Shown: positions 1 to 10,756, counted from the first letter of the stretch. The stretch: DNA of 64,000 nucleotides from Aphidius gifuensis (GCF_014905175.1 NC_057789.1:23928555-23992554), one strand, 5' to 3'. A program made the numbers and translations. The notes: generated from the sequence alone by a model not told the origin.

Positions 1-488
1 ATTAAATTACCCAAACAAGGCATTCTTCATAATGGTGATGCAGTATTGACTGGTTGGGGTTCAATTGTTCCATCTGGTACAACTCTTCCATCAAATCTTC
101 AAACAGCTGTATTTCCAATTATTGATTTGGATACTTGTAGAAGTAGTCTTGAACAAATTGTTGGACCATCACCTCTTCATGAAACAAATATTTGTACTGG
201 TCCACTTACTGGAGGTTACTCTGCATGCAGTGTAAGTTATTACAAATTAAACAGATAAATTTATTATTAATATATTTGTTTATATATAATTTTTAATGGA
301 CTTTATTTATTCTTGTACAGGGTGATTCTGGTGGACCACTTATTTCAAGACAACCTCAACAAGATGATGAAGTTATTGGAATTGTTTCTTGGGGAATTAT
401 ACCATGTGGTACCCTTGGAGCACCAAGTGTATTCACTCGAGTCTCTGCATTTGTCGAATGGATTGAGATAAAAATAGCTAGTAATTAA
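1..488 (+). CDS. Chymotrypsin-like serine protease, 3' part
   Basis: C-terminal part of an S1-family serine protease; the 5' end lies outside the window. Exons are 1-231 and 321-488, joined in phase 0 (donor GTAAGT at 232, acceptor TACAG ending at 320). The frame is open from base 1, and the VLTGWG motif is followed further on by GDSGGP, which contains the catalytic Ser. The residue six before that Ser (position 189 in chymotrypsin numbering) is Ser, and the SWG strand is followed by a PCG segment. This predicts chymotrypsin-like rather than trypsin-like specificity. The protein ends in FVEWIEIKIASN, the usual C-terminal helix. It is probably secreted, but the signal peptide and zymogen region are not visible. 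The family is clear; the exact substrate cannot be told. Confidence 0.9.
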
Positions 489-1145
489 ATTTAAATGTTA
501 GAAAAATATTTGAGTAATATATATTTTTTTGATTATTGTAATAACATATATATTATAAATGTGATATAATAAAGTTGGACTTCTATGTATGAGTATACTT
601 ATATTAATGAGTTTTATTTGAACAATAAAAATACTTTATAACCGTTTTATCAATCGTTTACATCAGTGAAATTTCTAATGCACTCTTTGGTTTTTTAGAC
701 AATGGAAAAAAAAAACATAGTGCACTTTGTGTAATTTTTTTTTTAGTACGTCTAATGCATCAACGTTTGAACGTTCTATTCGCGAGCGCTACTAGGCGGC
801 TGCAATTGTCGGACACATATATACACATGTATATATATATAGCGATCGACAGGTGTTCAATGTTGTGTGAGTCGCTAGAAGATAATCAATACTTGCATTT
901 GGCGTTGCGCAGATGACCAATATATGTTAGGCAAAGTTTACTCCAAAATTTCGGAGTAAAATAATAAACATGTGTGAGTGAATCAAACTGCTCCGAAATT
1001 CACAGTAGATATATATTAGTTTTTTTAAATGAAAATTCTTAACAAGTGTCCATTTTTTTTCAGAGTAGATATATTAAATTTTTTTTTGAAGAATCGTGTT
1101 GATTAAAAATATGAAGAATATAACATATCGTTTGAAATATTTGAT
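489..1145. other. Intergenic, protease to histone cluster
   Basis: No gene is seen. The stretch holds AT-rich DNA, a TATATATATA run near 830, and the first of three histone-spacer repeats (about 850-1015). Confidence 0.6.
850..1015 (+). repeat. Histone-spacer repeat, copy 1
   Basis: This segment of about 165 bp recurs, diverged, at 2636-2830 and 2988-3180. Shared blocks in order are GTTCAAYGTTG, GGCGTTGCGCAGAYGACYRATAT, TTTRCTCCAAAATTTCGGAG, TAAACATGT and a final CTCCRAAAWTT. It lies downstream of H4. Confidence 0.75.
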
Positions 1146-1161
1146 GGCCCTGAAAAGGGCC
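1146..1161 (-). terminator. Histone 3'-end stem-loop (H4)
   Basis: On the minus strand this reads GGCCCTTTTCAGGGCC, the canonical replication-dependent histone mRNA stem-loop bound by SLBP. It lies 46 nt after the H4 stop. Confidence 0.95.
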
Positions 1162-1207
1162 GATTGGTTTGATTGTTGATGTGACTAGAGTTGTGTGTAG
1201 AGAAAGC

Positions 1208-2244
<1,037 letters not shown>

Positions 2245-2277
2245 AGCATCATATCATCAACACCAACCAAAACAATC

Positions 2278-2293
2278 GGCCCTTTTCAGGGCC
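2278..2293 (+). terminator. Histone 3'-end stem-loop (H3)
   Basis: GGCCCTTTTCAGGGCC, identical to the stem-loops of the other four histone genes here. Confidence 0.95.
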
Positions 2294-2635
2294 ATAAAAT
2301 TAATCAAACTAGAAAATATTCATTCAATTTCAACTGATATATATATACCATCATTTTGACCAATCTTATATATGAAGTAGTATAACAATATTTTTTTATT
2401 CTTTTCTGCTCCGATTTGTGTCGAAACGTTTTTGTTTAAAATACTTCTTTACGTCTTGCATTCAGTGTCTTAAATTAAGTAAATCAAATGTTGAATGATC
2501 TCGTTCATTTTGATATAAATACTTGTCTTTAAATAAATCGATAACAATAACAATATAAGACGAAAAATTAAAAGAATTAAAAACCAGATGTGATTATGTG
2601 CACGTTTTAAACATATTTCGTTGTGTTGAAGACGC

Positions 2636-2830
2636 ACACATGTTTAACAGATGTTCAACGTTGGGTAAGGCCATGGGTAAGGCATAAAAAAAATCAATAA
2701 ATTGGCGTTGCGCAGACGACTGATATAGGTCAGACATGCGAGCACTTTGCTCCAAAATTTCGGAGTGGGATATTAAACATATGTATATCGAAATGTAAAC
2801 AATCAAACTACTCCAAAAATTTACAGAGCG
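2636..2830 (+). repeat. Histone-spacer repeat, copy 2
   Basis: This is the most diverged copy. It keeps GTTCAACGTTG, TTGGCGTTGCGCAGACGAC and GCTCCAAAATTTCGGAGT, and lies in the H3-H2A spacer. Confidence 0.7.
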
Positions 2831-2987
2831 ACACTAAACTTTTTTTTTTTTAAGATATTTATTAACAATATCTTTTTTTGTTATTGTTTTAAAAGCCACA
2901 GAAAAATTATTTTAAAATTTTAGAGTAAACCAGAATTTTTTTTTTTTTTTTTATAAATTCTTAAGAAGTCCGACACATACACATAGA

Positions 2988-3180
2988 GATCGACAGGTGT
3001 TCAACGTTGTGTGAGTCTTGTGGAAAATCAATACTTGAGCGTTGCGCAGACGACTAATATAAGTACATAGGCATGCGTGTACATAAAATTTACTCCAAAA
3101 TTTCGGAGCAAAATAATAAACATGTTTGCATGAAAATATAAACAAATAAATTACTCCAAAATTTCCAGATTAAAAATGTA
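2988..3180 (+). repeat. Histone-spacer repeat, copy 3
   Basis: It carries GATCGACAGGTGTTCAACGT, GCGTTGCGCAGACGACTAAT and TTTACTCCAAAATTTCGGAG. Copies 2 and 3 are tandem in the H3-H2A spacer; copy 3 resembles copy 1 more closely than copy 2 does. Confidence 0.75.
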
Positions 3181-3379
3181 TTTGTTTTTTCAATTAAAAT
3201 TTGGTAACGAGTATCTATTTTTTTCTATTGTTCGATAGACCAAAGAAAAATAAATTTAAAATTTGAGAGTGAATCATTTGAATGGAAATAAGATTTTTTT
3301 TTTTCCTAAAATAAAAAATTCATAAATCGTACTGAATGAAATTTCAAAGAACGTAACATATCGTTTTAAATTAATTGAT

Positions 3380-3395
3380 GGCCCTGAAAAGGGCC
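3380..3395 (-). terminator. Histone 3'-end stem-loop (H2A)
   Basis: GGCCCTTTTCAGGGCC on the minus strand, 31 nt after the H2A stop. Confidence 0.95.
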
Positions 3396-3426
3396 GGTTG
3401 GTTTGATTGTTGATAACTTGTTGAAT

Positions 3427-3804
3427 TTAAGCACTGCTTTTTTCAGTCTTTTTTGGTAAAAGAACAGCTTGGATGTTTGGTAAGACACCACCTTGGGCAA
3501 TGGTTACACCAGAGAGTAATTTGTTCAACTCTTCGTCGTTACGGATGGCCAATTGAAGATGACGTGGAATGATTCTTGTTTTTTTGTTGTCACGAGCAGC
3601 ATTACCTGCCAACTCAAGAACTTCAGCAGCCAAATATTCCATAACGGCAGCCAAGTAAACAGGTGCACCTGCACCAACACGTTCAGCGTAGTTACCTTTG
3701 CGGAGTAAACGATGGATACGTCCAACTGGGAATTGAAGTCCAGCACGGTTTGAACGTGTCTTTGACTTTCCCTTTGCTTTACCACCTTTGCCACGGCCAG
3801 ACAT
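3427..3804 (-). CDS. H2A: Histone H2A
   Basis: Complete intronless 125-aa canonical histone H2A. It starts MSGRGKGGKAKGKSKTRSNR and contains AGLQFPVGRIHRLLRKGNYA and the docking sequence. It ends LLPKKTEKSSA, without an SQ motif, so it is not H2Av. It pairs with H2B in the nucleosome core. It shares a 338-bp divergent promoter with H2B and ends at a perfect histone stem-loop. The only unusual point is the KSSA tail, longer than the KKA tail of Drosophila. Confidence 0.98.
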   Translation of the reverse strand: MSGRGKGGKAKGKSKTRSNRAGLQFPVGRIHRLLRKGNYAERVGAGAPVYLAAVMEYLAAEVLELAGNAARDNKKTRIIPRHLQLAIRNDEELNKLLSGVTIAQGGVLPNIQAVLLPKKTEKSSA

Positions 3805-4142
3805 GATGACTTGGAGTTTTTGGAGTAAATTTGATGCTTAATGAATACACGACTCGTAAGGCGTGCAAGAGAAGACTGATACTGTTGGGCCTCGAAAAAC
3901 GGCTTTTATGGACTTTTTTGCCGCAACTGCGCACCAATCGCGTGGCGTTTTCACCCTTTTAGTCACTCTTTTAGTAAAGAATAGCAACAAAATTGTAAAC
4001 AGCGCAACAATCACAACTCTCCTTTGCCCACAATTGCTCGTTCTCTAACGCTATTGGTGCGCTGTTCACAATGAAAAATAGTTAAAAGCGGCCGAAAAAG
4101 GCCGACCCTCACAATTTCCAAGTTGATCCTCAAACTATCAAC
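3805..4142. promoter_or_regulatory. Divergent H2A/H2B promoter
   Basis: TTTTATGGACTTTTTT (3904-3919) is, on the minus strand, the H2A TATA element and is shared with the H4 side of the H4/H3 spacer. On the H2B side, GTTCACA at 4064 lies 79 nt and TTAAAA at 4082 lies 61 nt before the H2B ATG, which sits in CTATCAACATG. The same GTTCACA spacing and start context recur at both micro-genes at 9.8 and 11.0 kb. Confidence 0.75.
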
Positions 4143-4517
4143 ATGCCTCCAAAAGCAAGTGGTAAAGCTGTTAAAAAAGCCGGCAAGGCTCAAAAAAACA
4201 TCACCAAGACTGACAAGTCCAAGAGAAGGAAGAAGAGGAAGGAATCATACGCAATCTACATCTACAAGGTATTGAAACAAGTTCATCCAGACACTGGTGT
4301 CTCATCCAAGGCCATGAGCATCATGAACAGTTTCGTCAACGATATCTTTGAACGTATTGCTGCTGAAGCATCCCGATTGGCTCATTACAACAAGAGATCA
4401 ACCATTACATCACGGGAAATCCAGACTGCTGTTCGTCTTCTTCTTCCTGGTGAACTTGCCAAGCATGCCGTCAGTGAAGGCACCAAGGCAGTCACCAAAT
4501 ACACCAGCTCCAAGTAA
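4143..4517 (+). CDS. H2B: Histone H2B
   Basis: Complete intronless 124-aa histone H2B. A short Lys-rich tail (MPPKASGKAVKKAGKAQKN) is followed by the histone fold (RKESYAIYIYKVLKQVHPDT) and the C-terminal KAVTKYTSSK with the Lys that is ubiquitinated in other animals. It forms a dimer with H2A. Its 3' stem-loop is 30 nt after the stop. Its promoter and start context are the closest match in the window to those of the two proline-rich micro-genes downstream. Confidence 0.98.
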   Translation: MPPKASGKAVKKAGKAQKNITKTDKSKRRKKRKESYAIYIYKVLKQVHPDTGVSSKAMSIMNSFVNDIFERIAAEASRLAHYNKRSTITSREIQTAVRLLLPGELAKHAVSEGTKAVTKYTSSK

Positions 4518-4547
4518 ACAACCGGCACCACACAACATAAACCAATC

Positions 4548-4563
4548 GGCCCTTTTCAGGGCC
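4548..4563 (+). terminator. Histone 3'-end stem-loop (H2B)
   Basis: GGCCCTTTTCAGGGCC on the plus strand. Confidence 0.95.
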
Positions 4564-4734
4564 AACAAATTTATATAACGCTGAATACTATCCATTTCAT
4601 GTATATGTATATATTCATATGTATGCAACGATTATCAACCTATATATATATAACGTTTTACTATATACATGCATCAGTGTATTTAAGTTCGATAAAACGT
4701 ATATTCGATATTGAATTTTGTTTACCAAAATAGG

Positions 4735-4905
4735 AATGTGCGATACCTTTAAAAGTATTCACTATCGATATATCGGATATTTTTTGTTTCATACGTCGGT
4801 TATCCGATATATCGGGTTGAAAAGTACTCGGTATATCGGATCAAAAAGTATCCGATATATATTGGCGATATATCGGCTGTTCCGATCGCCGAGGATCGTA
4901 TACCA
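4735..4905. repeat. Cluster of CGATATATCG palindromes in H2B-H1 spacer
   Basis: This block of about 170 bp is packed with variants of (T)CCGATATATCGG, for example ATCGATATATCGGATA at 4764, TATCCGATATATCGGG at 4801 and GGCGATATATCGGC at 4864. It also holds a perfect TATCGATA at 4763-4770, the DREF recognition octamer of Drosophila. It could be the end of a transposable element or a real regulatory cluster; the sequence alone does not decide. Confidence 0.6.
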
Positions 4906-5262
4906 AAGTTAGTTTCGACCTTCTGGGGATCTAGAGCCACGTAATGTTTAAACCCCCATTTTCAAGATCTATATTTCCAGTACAATTAAGAAAAAACAAC
5001 CCCATAATCAGAATATTTCTATATAATGCATTTTGGAGCAACTGAAAGAAAAAATAAACAACGTCATGTCATAAAAATACGTCAACATTATTTTTTTTTT
5101 CAAGATAACAAATAAAGCAAAAAAAAATAATTTGTTTATCATTGACTATATTTTAATCAGTGATAGTTTCTTGTTATAATAAACAAAATAAATATTCAGG
5201 TACATGTAGGATTTGGAGTTAATAAATTGATATAGTTATTTAAAACGTTTGAGCAAATTGAT

Positions 5263-5278
5263 GGCCCTGAAAAGGGCC
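5263..5278 (-). terminator. Histone 3'-end stem-loop (H1)
   Basis: GGCCCTTTTCAGGGCC on the minus strand, 43 nt after the H1 stop. Confidence 0.95.
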
Positions 5279-5321
5279 GATTTTTTTTTTAGTATTTATC
5301 CATTTTGTATGATGAATAAAT

Positions 5322-6026
5322 TTATTTTTTTGCTGCAACTTTTTTTGGTGCTGCTGCTGCTTTAGCTGTTTTTTTTGGAGCAATAGCCTTTTTTGGTTTT
5401 GGTGATTTAGGCTTGGCAGTTGGTGCTTTAGTTGCTTTTTTAGCTTTTGGACTTTTTGATGCCTTTGGTTTGACAACTTTTGCAACAGCTGTTGTTGTTT
5501 TCTTTTCAGCAACTGGTTTTTTTGCTGCAACAGCTTTTTTTGGTGCTGTAACTTTCTTGGCAATGGCTTTTGCTGTTTCAGCTTTTTTAGCTGCTGCTGG
5601 TTTTTTAACAGCTTTAACTTTTTTTGGTGATGTTGGTTTTTTAACAATTTTTGGCTTTGATTCAGTCTTTGCTGCTTTTTTCAATGCAGCAAGTTTGAAT
5701 GATCCAGATGCACCTTTACCTTTAGTTTGAATGAGATCACCAGATGTTACAGCAGACTTGAGATATTTCTTGATGAACAATGCATGTTTCTCAGTGTCAA
5801 GTTTATAATTGGCAGCCATGTATTTTTTAATAGCTTGAAGTGATGATCCATTACGTTCAGCAAGATCCTTGACTGCAGCCTTGACCATATCAGCAGTACT
5901 TGGATGAGCCTTGAGTGCCTTTGGTGCCTTGGCCTTTGCACTTTTTGCAGTAGTTGCTTTTTTCACTGCTTCAGCTTTTGCTGGAGCAACAACTTCTGGA
6001 ACTGGTGATGCAGACTTATCAGCCAT
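5322..6026 (-). CDS. H1: Linker histone H1
   Basis: Complete intronless 234-aa linker histone. The N-terminal tail (MADKSASPVPEVVAPAKAEA) is followed by a winged-helix globular domain at about residues 40-115. That domain holds HPSTADMVKAAVKDLAERNG and GASGSFKLA. A long Lys/Ala/Pro tail follows with several S/T-P-K-K or SPKA motifs that are typical CDK targets. It binds linker DNA at the nucleosome entry/exit site. It is the last gene of the quintet and carries the same stem-loop. The reverse-complement Phe/Val-rich frames are shadows of this Lys/Ala-rich tail. Confidence 0.97.
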   Translation of the reverse strand: MADKSASPVPEVVAPAKAEAVKKATTAKSAKAKAPKALKAHPSTADMVKAAVKDLAERNGSSLQAIKKYMAANYKLDTEKHALFIKKYLKSAVTSGDLIQTKGKGASGSFKLAALKKAAKTESKPKIVKKPTSPKKVKAVKKPAAAKKAETAKAIAKKVTAPKKAVAAKKPVAEKKTTTAVAKVVKPKASKSPKAKKATKAPTAKPKSPKPKKAIAPKKTAKAAAAPKKVAAKK

Positions 6027-6189
6027 CGTTGAATTATTTATTTATAATAATATAAAAGTAACAGCACTGATAAAATTAAAAGAACAACTTAAAGGCAGGC
6101 GCGTGAGTCACGAGCTGAATTCAGAAGCGCGGACCGTGCAGAGAAATATTCATCCTCTGACCACAACAACTCTTCAATCAATTTTATAA

Positions 6190-7510
6190 AAAGCATTAAC
6201 TATTAACATTAATTAATTTTTATCTAATGTTATGAATAATATTTATTTATTATTTTCCATTATTTAAATACCCAAAAAATTCATCTTTCATAAAATAAAA
6301 ACACATAATATTCAGTATGACACTAAACGTAACAATTAATATGCAATTATCATGTCTAGTTTTTCAATATCTCAGTGTCACAATGTTTTTGTTGTTATTA
6401 CAACAATCGACAATGTTTAAACAATTTAAAAACATTTTAAAAAAATAACTTATATATTTTTGTTCTAATAAATGACGAAATATCATATTAACAATTCGAA
6501 AAATTCGAGATAATTAATTGTTTACAAAGCACTGAGTGAGGACAGAGCCATCGAGTTATAGATGTTAACAAAAATTACAATATTAAATTGTACTTGTTTT
6601 TTATTTGTTAAATAATAATTTTTTTTTTAATTTAAATTTTAAAATTAAGCCTAAATAATTAAGACAATAAAATTCAATCAGTTCACTTTTATTTATTCTA
6701 GGACATTTATGGCTGTAAAAAATAAAAAGACAAAAAAACAAAACAGACAAAAAAATACTATTAAAATTCAGGCATGTTTATTTATATATTAATTTTTTTA
6801 TAGCTATGTTAACAATTATTTAATAACATAATTTCCATTGAAAAGTTATAAATAAATTAATTTTTTAATCGTCATTTTTCAATTTTCTAAACAACAAATA
6901 TTTCTGGTCTTTACAAATAATTTTTTTTATATTTTCGTGGAAGAAAATTACCCAAATATAGCAATTAAAAATTAGTAATAAATTAATAATTAAATGAAGA
7001 GTAATATAAACAATATATTCAATCTACTTTGGTCAATTTTATAAATCAATATTCAATCATTTTAAAATCCTCATTATTAACTATTTTAATTTATAAATAA
7101 AACAAAGTATTTCTATTTTTTTTTGTGTACTAATTGCACTATTTATAATCTCACAAATCTTGAAAATGTATAAATATTTTGTTTAAATAATTATTCATAT
7201 TCAATATGAACCAAAAAAGACTAATATTAAATTTCCACTTAAATTTTATTTAACATATTTGAAGAATAAAAAAAACCATACGTGCTTAATTGAATTTAAA
7301 TTTAAATAATTATTAACTTAGATAATTTTAAATTTATAAAGTTTTTTTTTTGTTTACAAATTAAAAAAAATCTTTATTTAAACATATTGAAAAAACAAAA
7401 AAAAAATAATAATTAGAATGAAAAATATAAAAACAAAATTGTTTTTTTTTAAAACATTTTGTTGATAAATTATTTGGTTTTTTTTTTTTAATCATAAAAT
7501 TTATTTATCC
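6190..7510. other. Gene-free AT-rich stretch
   Basis: Very AT-rich DNA with long A and T runs. No open frame, RNA gene or repeat structure is recognised. Confidence 0.6.
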
Positions 7511-7529
7511 AATAATAACTGAAGAATCA

Positions 7530-8100
7530 TTGATAAGTTCTTCTTCAGTAATTTTAATCTTGTAATCTTACAGAAATGATTACAGAAAAATTGTGTAATC
7601 CTTGTAATCTCAAGTACTCTTGTAATCTTTTATAATCATCGATAATCTTTAAAAATTTTATGTAATCACCAGTAATCTTACGTCGTATATCTGTATTCTG
7701 CGAAAATTTCTTGTAATCTTCTCTTCTCTGTTTTCAAATCGCACATTCGTGTGTATACATGCACATGTATAGTATACTAATTTTTTTTCTTTATTCGTTA
7801 TTCATTATTTTTTCTTTTTTTTCTTTGAATTTTAAGTGTAATCATAAAAGATTACAGGGAATCTTTGTGATTACCAAAAAAAAGTAATCTTATTTAATCA
7901 TTAGGAATATTGCATGATTACAGGTAATCTGTAATCTGCAGGTATAATCTTCAATAATCTTGTGTAATCTTTTTGAAATCTTTGAATTTTAAGTGTAATC
8001 ATAAAAAATTACTGGGATTCTTTGTGATTACAAAAAAAGTAATCTTGTGTAATCATTGGAAAGATTACATGATTACCGGTAATCTGTAATCTGGTGTACA
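7530..8100. repeat. GTAATC/GATTAC-rich repeat block
   Basis: About 570 bp with more than 20 occurrences of GTAATC or AATCTT, plus several reverse GATTAC words. Many are spaced 8-20 bp apart, for example CTTGTAATCTTACAG at 7560 and GATTACCGGTAATCTGTAAT at 8072. A segment TTTGAATTTTAAGTGTAATC occurs twice (about 7825 and 7982), suggesting an internal duplication of about 155 bp. It is probably a degenerate minisatellite or non-autonomous element. Confidence 0.7.
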
Positions 8101-8744
8101 CTAAATTTTGGAGTGACTTCCCCCTCGTAATAATCATTATAATAAGTGGGAATTAGTCACTTTAATGACGTCAGCTATGATTTTTACGATACCACTACAG
8201 TAATATTTGCTGCGGATTTCTCTCCGTGTGATTTGTCTATTTTTTTAATTTTTTTCATCTCAAACAGTTCATAAAAACAATGCCTTAATACAACCCCAAT
8301 TTATGTTTAAATGATGTTTTTTAGAAAAAATTGCAAATTGCAAAAGGTAATTTTTTAAGCGGTAAATGATAAAAATCTAATTCATATATAAATAAAATTA
8401 TTCTTGAGCGTCATTTTTTTGCTAATATTTCAATAATTAATAATTGAAAGAAAAAATTATAATAATAATAAGTAAGATGAATGAAAATTTACTTGTTTTT
8501 CAACGAACTTTACAATAGTATTGTAATTTATTCCAGGACCAACTATAATCTAATAAATATATATCTATAAATGGCAACGTCCGAACTCAGGCCCAAGCGC
8601 TCCAGGGAGGCGGAACGTGATTTATCGTTCATTCTGGCTTCCATGTCCGTCCGTTGTTATTTTTATCTATTGACTAGTTTTGTCTAGTTTTGCCAAGCTA
8701 AAAATAATGGACTTGGAAAAAAAAATTAAATTTAAAAAAAAAAA

Positions 8745-9215
8745 CTTAGATATCTACATTATTTTACCAGCAAAATTTTTTACTTAGCTAGATTTTTTAC
8801 TTAGCTGTAATTGTAGCCAAACAATCAATATCTATATTATTTTAATTAGCTAGATTTTTACTTAGCTGTAATTGTAGCCACACAATCATATTATCTGCAT
8901 TATTTTACTTAGCTATATTTTTCACTTAGCTAGATTTTTTTACTTAGCTTTAATTATAGCCAAACAACTAATATCTACATTATTTTACTTAGCTAGATTT
9001 TTTACTTAGCTGTAATTGTAGCCACACAATCAATATCTACATTATTTTACTTAGCTATAGATTTTTCACTTACCATAGCTTTAATCATAGCCAAACAATC
9101 AATATCTACATCATTTTACTCAGCTAGATATTTTACTTAGCTAGATTTTTTACTTAGCTGTAATTGTAGACACACAACCAATATCTACATTATTTTACTT
9201 AGCCAGATTTTTTAC
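8745..9215 (+). repeat. Minisatellite inside the foldback element
   Basis: Seven irregular units carry ATATCTACATTATTTTACTT, AGCTAGATTTTTTACTTAGC and TGTAATTGTAGCCAMACAAT. The TCTACATT anchors start near 8753, 8831, 8894, 8974, 9036, 9105 and 9184. Spacings are about 78, 63, 80, 62, 69 and 79 bp, so two alternating unit lengths. Confidence 0.8.
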
Positions 9216-9268
9216 TTCAAAAAACTTGGAAAAAAAAAATTTTACGAAAAAAAACTAAGTCCCTTATT

Positions 9269-9530
9269 TTGATTTTGGCAAAACTAGACGAAACGAGTCA
9301 AAAAAAAATAAAAATACGGATGGTCATAATGGCCATAATCTGCAATAAGCCGCCACGGGGGGCACCATGGGGTGCTCGGGCCTGAGTTCGGTATCAGCCT
9401 TGATTTTGGCAAAACTAGACGAAACGAGTCAAAAAAAAATAAAAATACGGATGGTCATAATGGCCATAATCTGCAATAAGCCGCCACGGGGGGCACCATG
9501 GGGTGCTCGGGCCTGAGTTCGGTATCAGCC
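9269..9530 (+). repeat. Exact 131-bp tandem duplication (right arm)
   Basis: 9269-9399 and 9400-9530 appear identical base for base, each running from TTGATTTTGGCAAAACTAGA to CTGAGTTCGGTATCAGCC. Such identity implies a very recent duplication or an assembly artefact. Confidence 0.85.
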
Positions 9531-9624
9531 GATTTTAAAAAGGATTTTCTATGATTAGGCGGATTATGCTTTTAGTTATTTTCTTGCCTTGAAGGTGGGC
9601 ATTAAGCCACCAGATGTAAAGTAG

Positions 9625-9818
9625 TTTTTATGGATTTTTTCCCTCTTTTTCTCCATACGAAATATATGTCCCCTGCATTACATTAGCTGCAGCTAATGAA
9701 AAAACGACTGGCTTCATGGCTCCACCCCTTTATGTACATTGTTCACAACCAAAAACGTTTATAAGCAGCGCAAAATGGATGTACATCACATTTTAAAATC
9801 AGTCTTCCAACTATCAAC
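9625..9818 (+). promoter_or_regulatory. H2B-like promoter of micro-gene 1
   Basis: TTTTTATGGATTTTTT (9625-9640) matches the histone TTTTATGGACTTTTT element. CAGCTAATGAAAAAA (about 9690) resembles CAGCTAATAGAAAAAA in the H4/H3 spacer. GTTCACAA at 9741 lies 78 nt before the ATG (79 nt in H2B). TTTATAAGC (9758-9766) sits at the position of the H2B TTAAAAGC. The start context CTATCAACATG equals that of H2B. Confidence 0.75.
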
Positions 9819-9893
9819 ATGGAGTTCAAAGAAGAATTTCCAAAACCTCCTCCACCCGAGCCACCGAGAAGACCAGCAACGATTCTGTTATGA
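9819..9893 (+). CDS. Histone-style proline-rich micropeptide 1
   Basis: A 24-codon ORF reading MEFKEEFPKPPPPEPPRRP and then five more residues (A-T-I-L-L). It has no similarity that I recognise to any histone. Its setting is that of a replication-dependent histone gene: H2B-like promoter and start context, no intron, and a perfect GGCCCTTTTCAGGGCC 41 nt past the stop. A second copy lies 1.17 kb downstream; across the first 19 codons the two differ only by two synonymous changes. The peptide has an acidic start and a proline core matching FPxPP (EVH1) and PxxPxR (class II SH3) ligand patterns. Function is unknown. It could instead be a non-coding histone-like transcript. Confidence 0.6.
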   Translation: MEFKEEFPKPPPPEPPRRPATILL

Positions 9894-9934
9894 TACCAAA
9901 TAGACGATAAAAAAAAAAAAAACTTAACCAAATC

Positions 9935-9950
9935 GGCCCTTTTCAGGGCC
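9935..9950 (+). terminator. Histone 3'-end stem-loop (micro-gene 1)
   Basis: A perfect GGCCCTTTTCAGGGCC in the context AATCGGCCC...GGGCCATCAAA, as in the histone genes. It lies 3.9 kb beyond H1. Confidence 0.95.
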
Positions 9951-10574
9951 ATCAAATTTTTACAATATTATGATCAACTTATTCAATTTAAATTTTAATT
10001 ATCTTGTGTTATTTATAATTGTAATAGGATATAAAACATATAGTAAAGTTGAATAATTTTTTGTCAAGAGAAGCATGGTAATGTGGTAAGTTGTAAAGTT
10101 AATAGTTATGAAACGTGTTAAATAAATTTCATTTAATATTATATTATTCTTTTCATTGTAATTTTAAAAATTTCGTTATATCTGTTGTTTATCTATTGTT
10201 TATTTTTTTTAGAATCAACATTTTTATAGACAGAAATCAAAAATACATTTTAATTACATTTAATACATTTAATACATTTAATACATCTTCAAATACAGTG
10301 AATTAATTTTTTTCAAGCTTATAATTTATTTACAAATAAAAAATATAAATTATAATTCCATTGTCTATGAATCCCTTTTTCTATTTAATTTTGATTTATT
10401 TCTATATATCTTTTTATCTATTCAATTTTTTCTTATTTAATTTTCCGCAAAATATTTATTTATTTGTTGAATACAAATACAGAATATAAATTTAATTTTT
10501 ATATTTATACATAAAAAATAGTTATATTTAATTTTTAATATTAATTTTATTATTATATTATTATTATATTCATT

Positions 10575-10756
10575 CATTTAATCCATGATACTTGCTCACA
10601 AATATTTTTACAAATAATATATTCATCCTCAATTATTTTAATATGTGGATTATTAATTGTAACAAAAACAATACCAGCTTGATATTCTTCATCATAAATA
10701 ACCTTAAAAAGTAGTTTTGGTACTGATACTGATTTATTTTTAAATTTCTTATCACG
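10575..10756 (-). pseudogene. Truncated endonuclease-like 3' fragment
   Basis: This near-copy of 11896-12070 is the C-terminal half of the nuclease exon: VPKLLFKV, AGIVFVTINNPHIKIIEDEY and ICKNICE are recognisable. It lacks everything upstream and has an early stop after the SWI segment. It sits between the two micro-genes, so it marks the left unit of a tandem duplication whose right unit retains the fuller gene. Confidence 0.85.

Larger units (their letters stand above)
8573..9530. mobile_element. Foldback/MITE-like element with long inverted ends
   Basis: The left end contains CCGAACTCAGGCCCAAGCGC. The right end is the imperfect reverse complement, with GCTCGGGCCTGAGTTCGG. Similarity of the two arms continues inward about 130-150 bp, through GACTAGTTTTGTCTAGTTTTGCCA on the left and the inverse of TGGCAAAACTAGACGAAACG on the right. 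The middle is a minisatellite. The right arm is present twice in exact tandem. No transposase frame is seen, so it is non-autonomous. No clear target-site duplication was found. Confidence 0.7.

Noticed and set aside
5413..5730. Plus-strand Phe/Val/Ala-rich frame
   Set aside because: Antisense shadow of the Lys/Ala-rich H1 tail.
8745..9215. CRISPR-like array of regular repeats
   Set aside because: Units are diverged along their length with no unique spacers, in a eukaryotic genome; it is a minisatellite in a foldback element.
9743..9955. Minus-strand 70-aa frame with GGSGGGG
   Set aside because: It is the reverse complement of the proline-rich micro-gene and its stem-loop; no promoter or end signal on that strand.
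10115..10306. 63-aa plus frame
   Set aside because: AT-rich low complexity with an (ATTTAATAC)n tract; not conserved in the duplicate unit.
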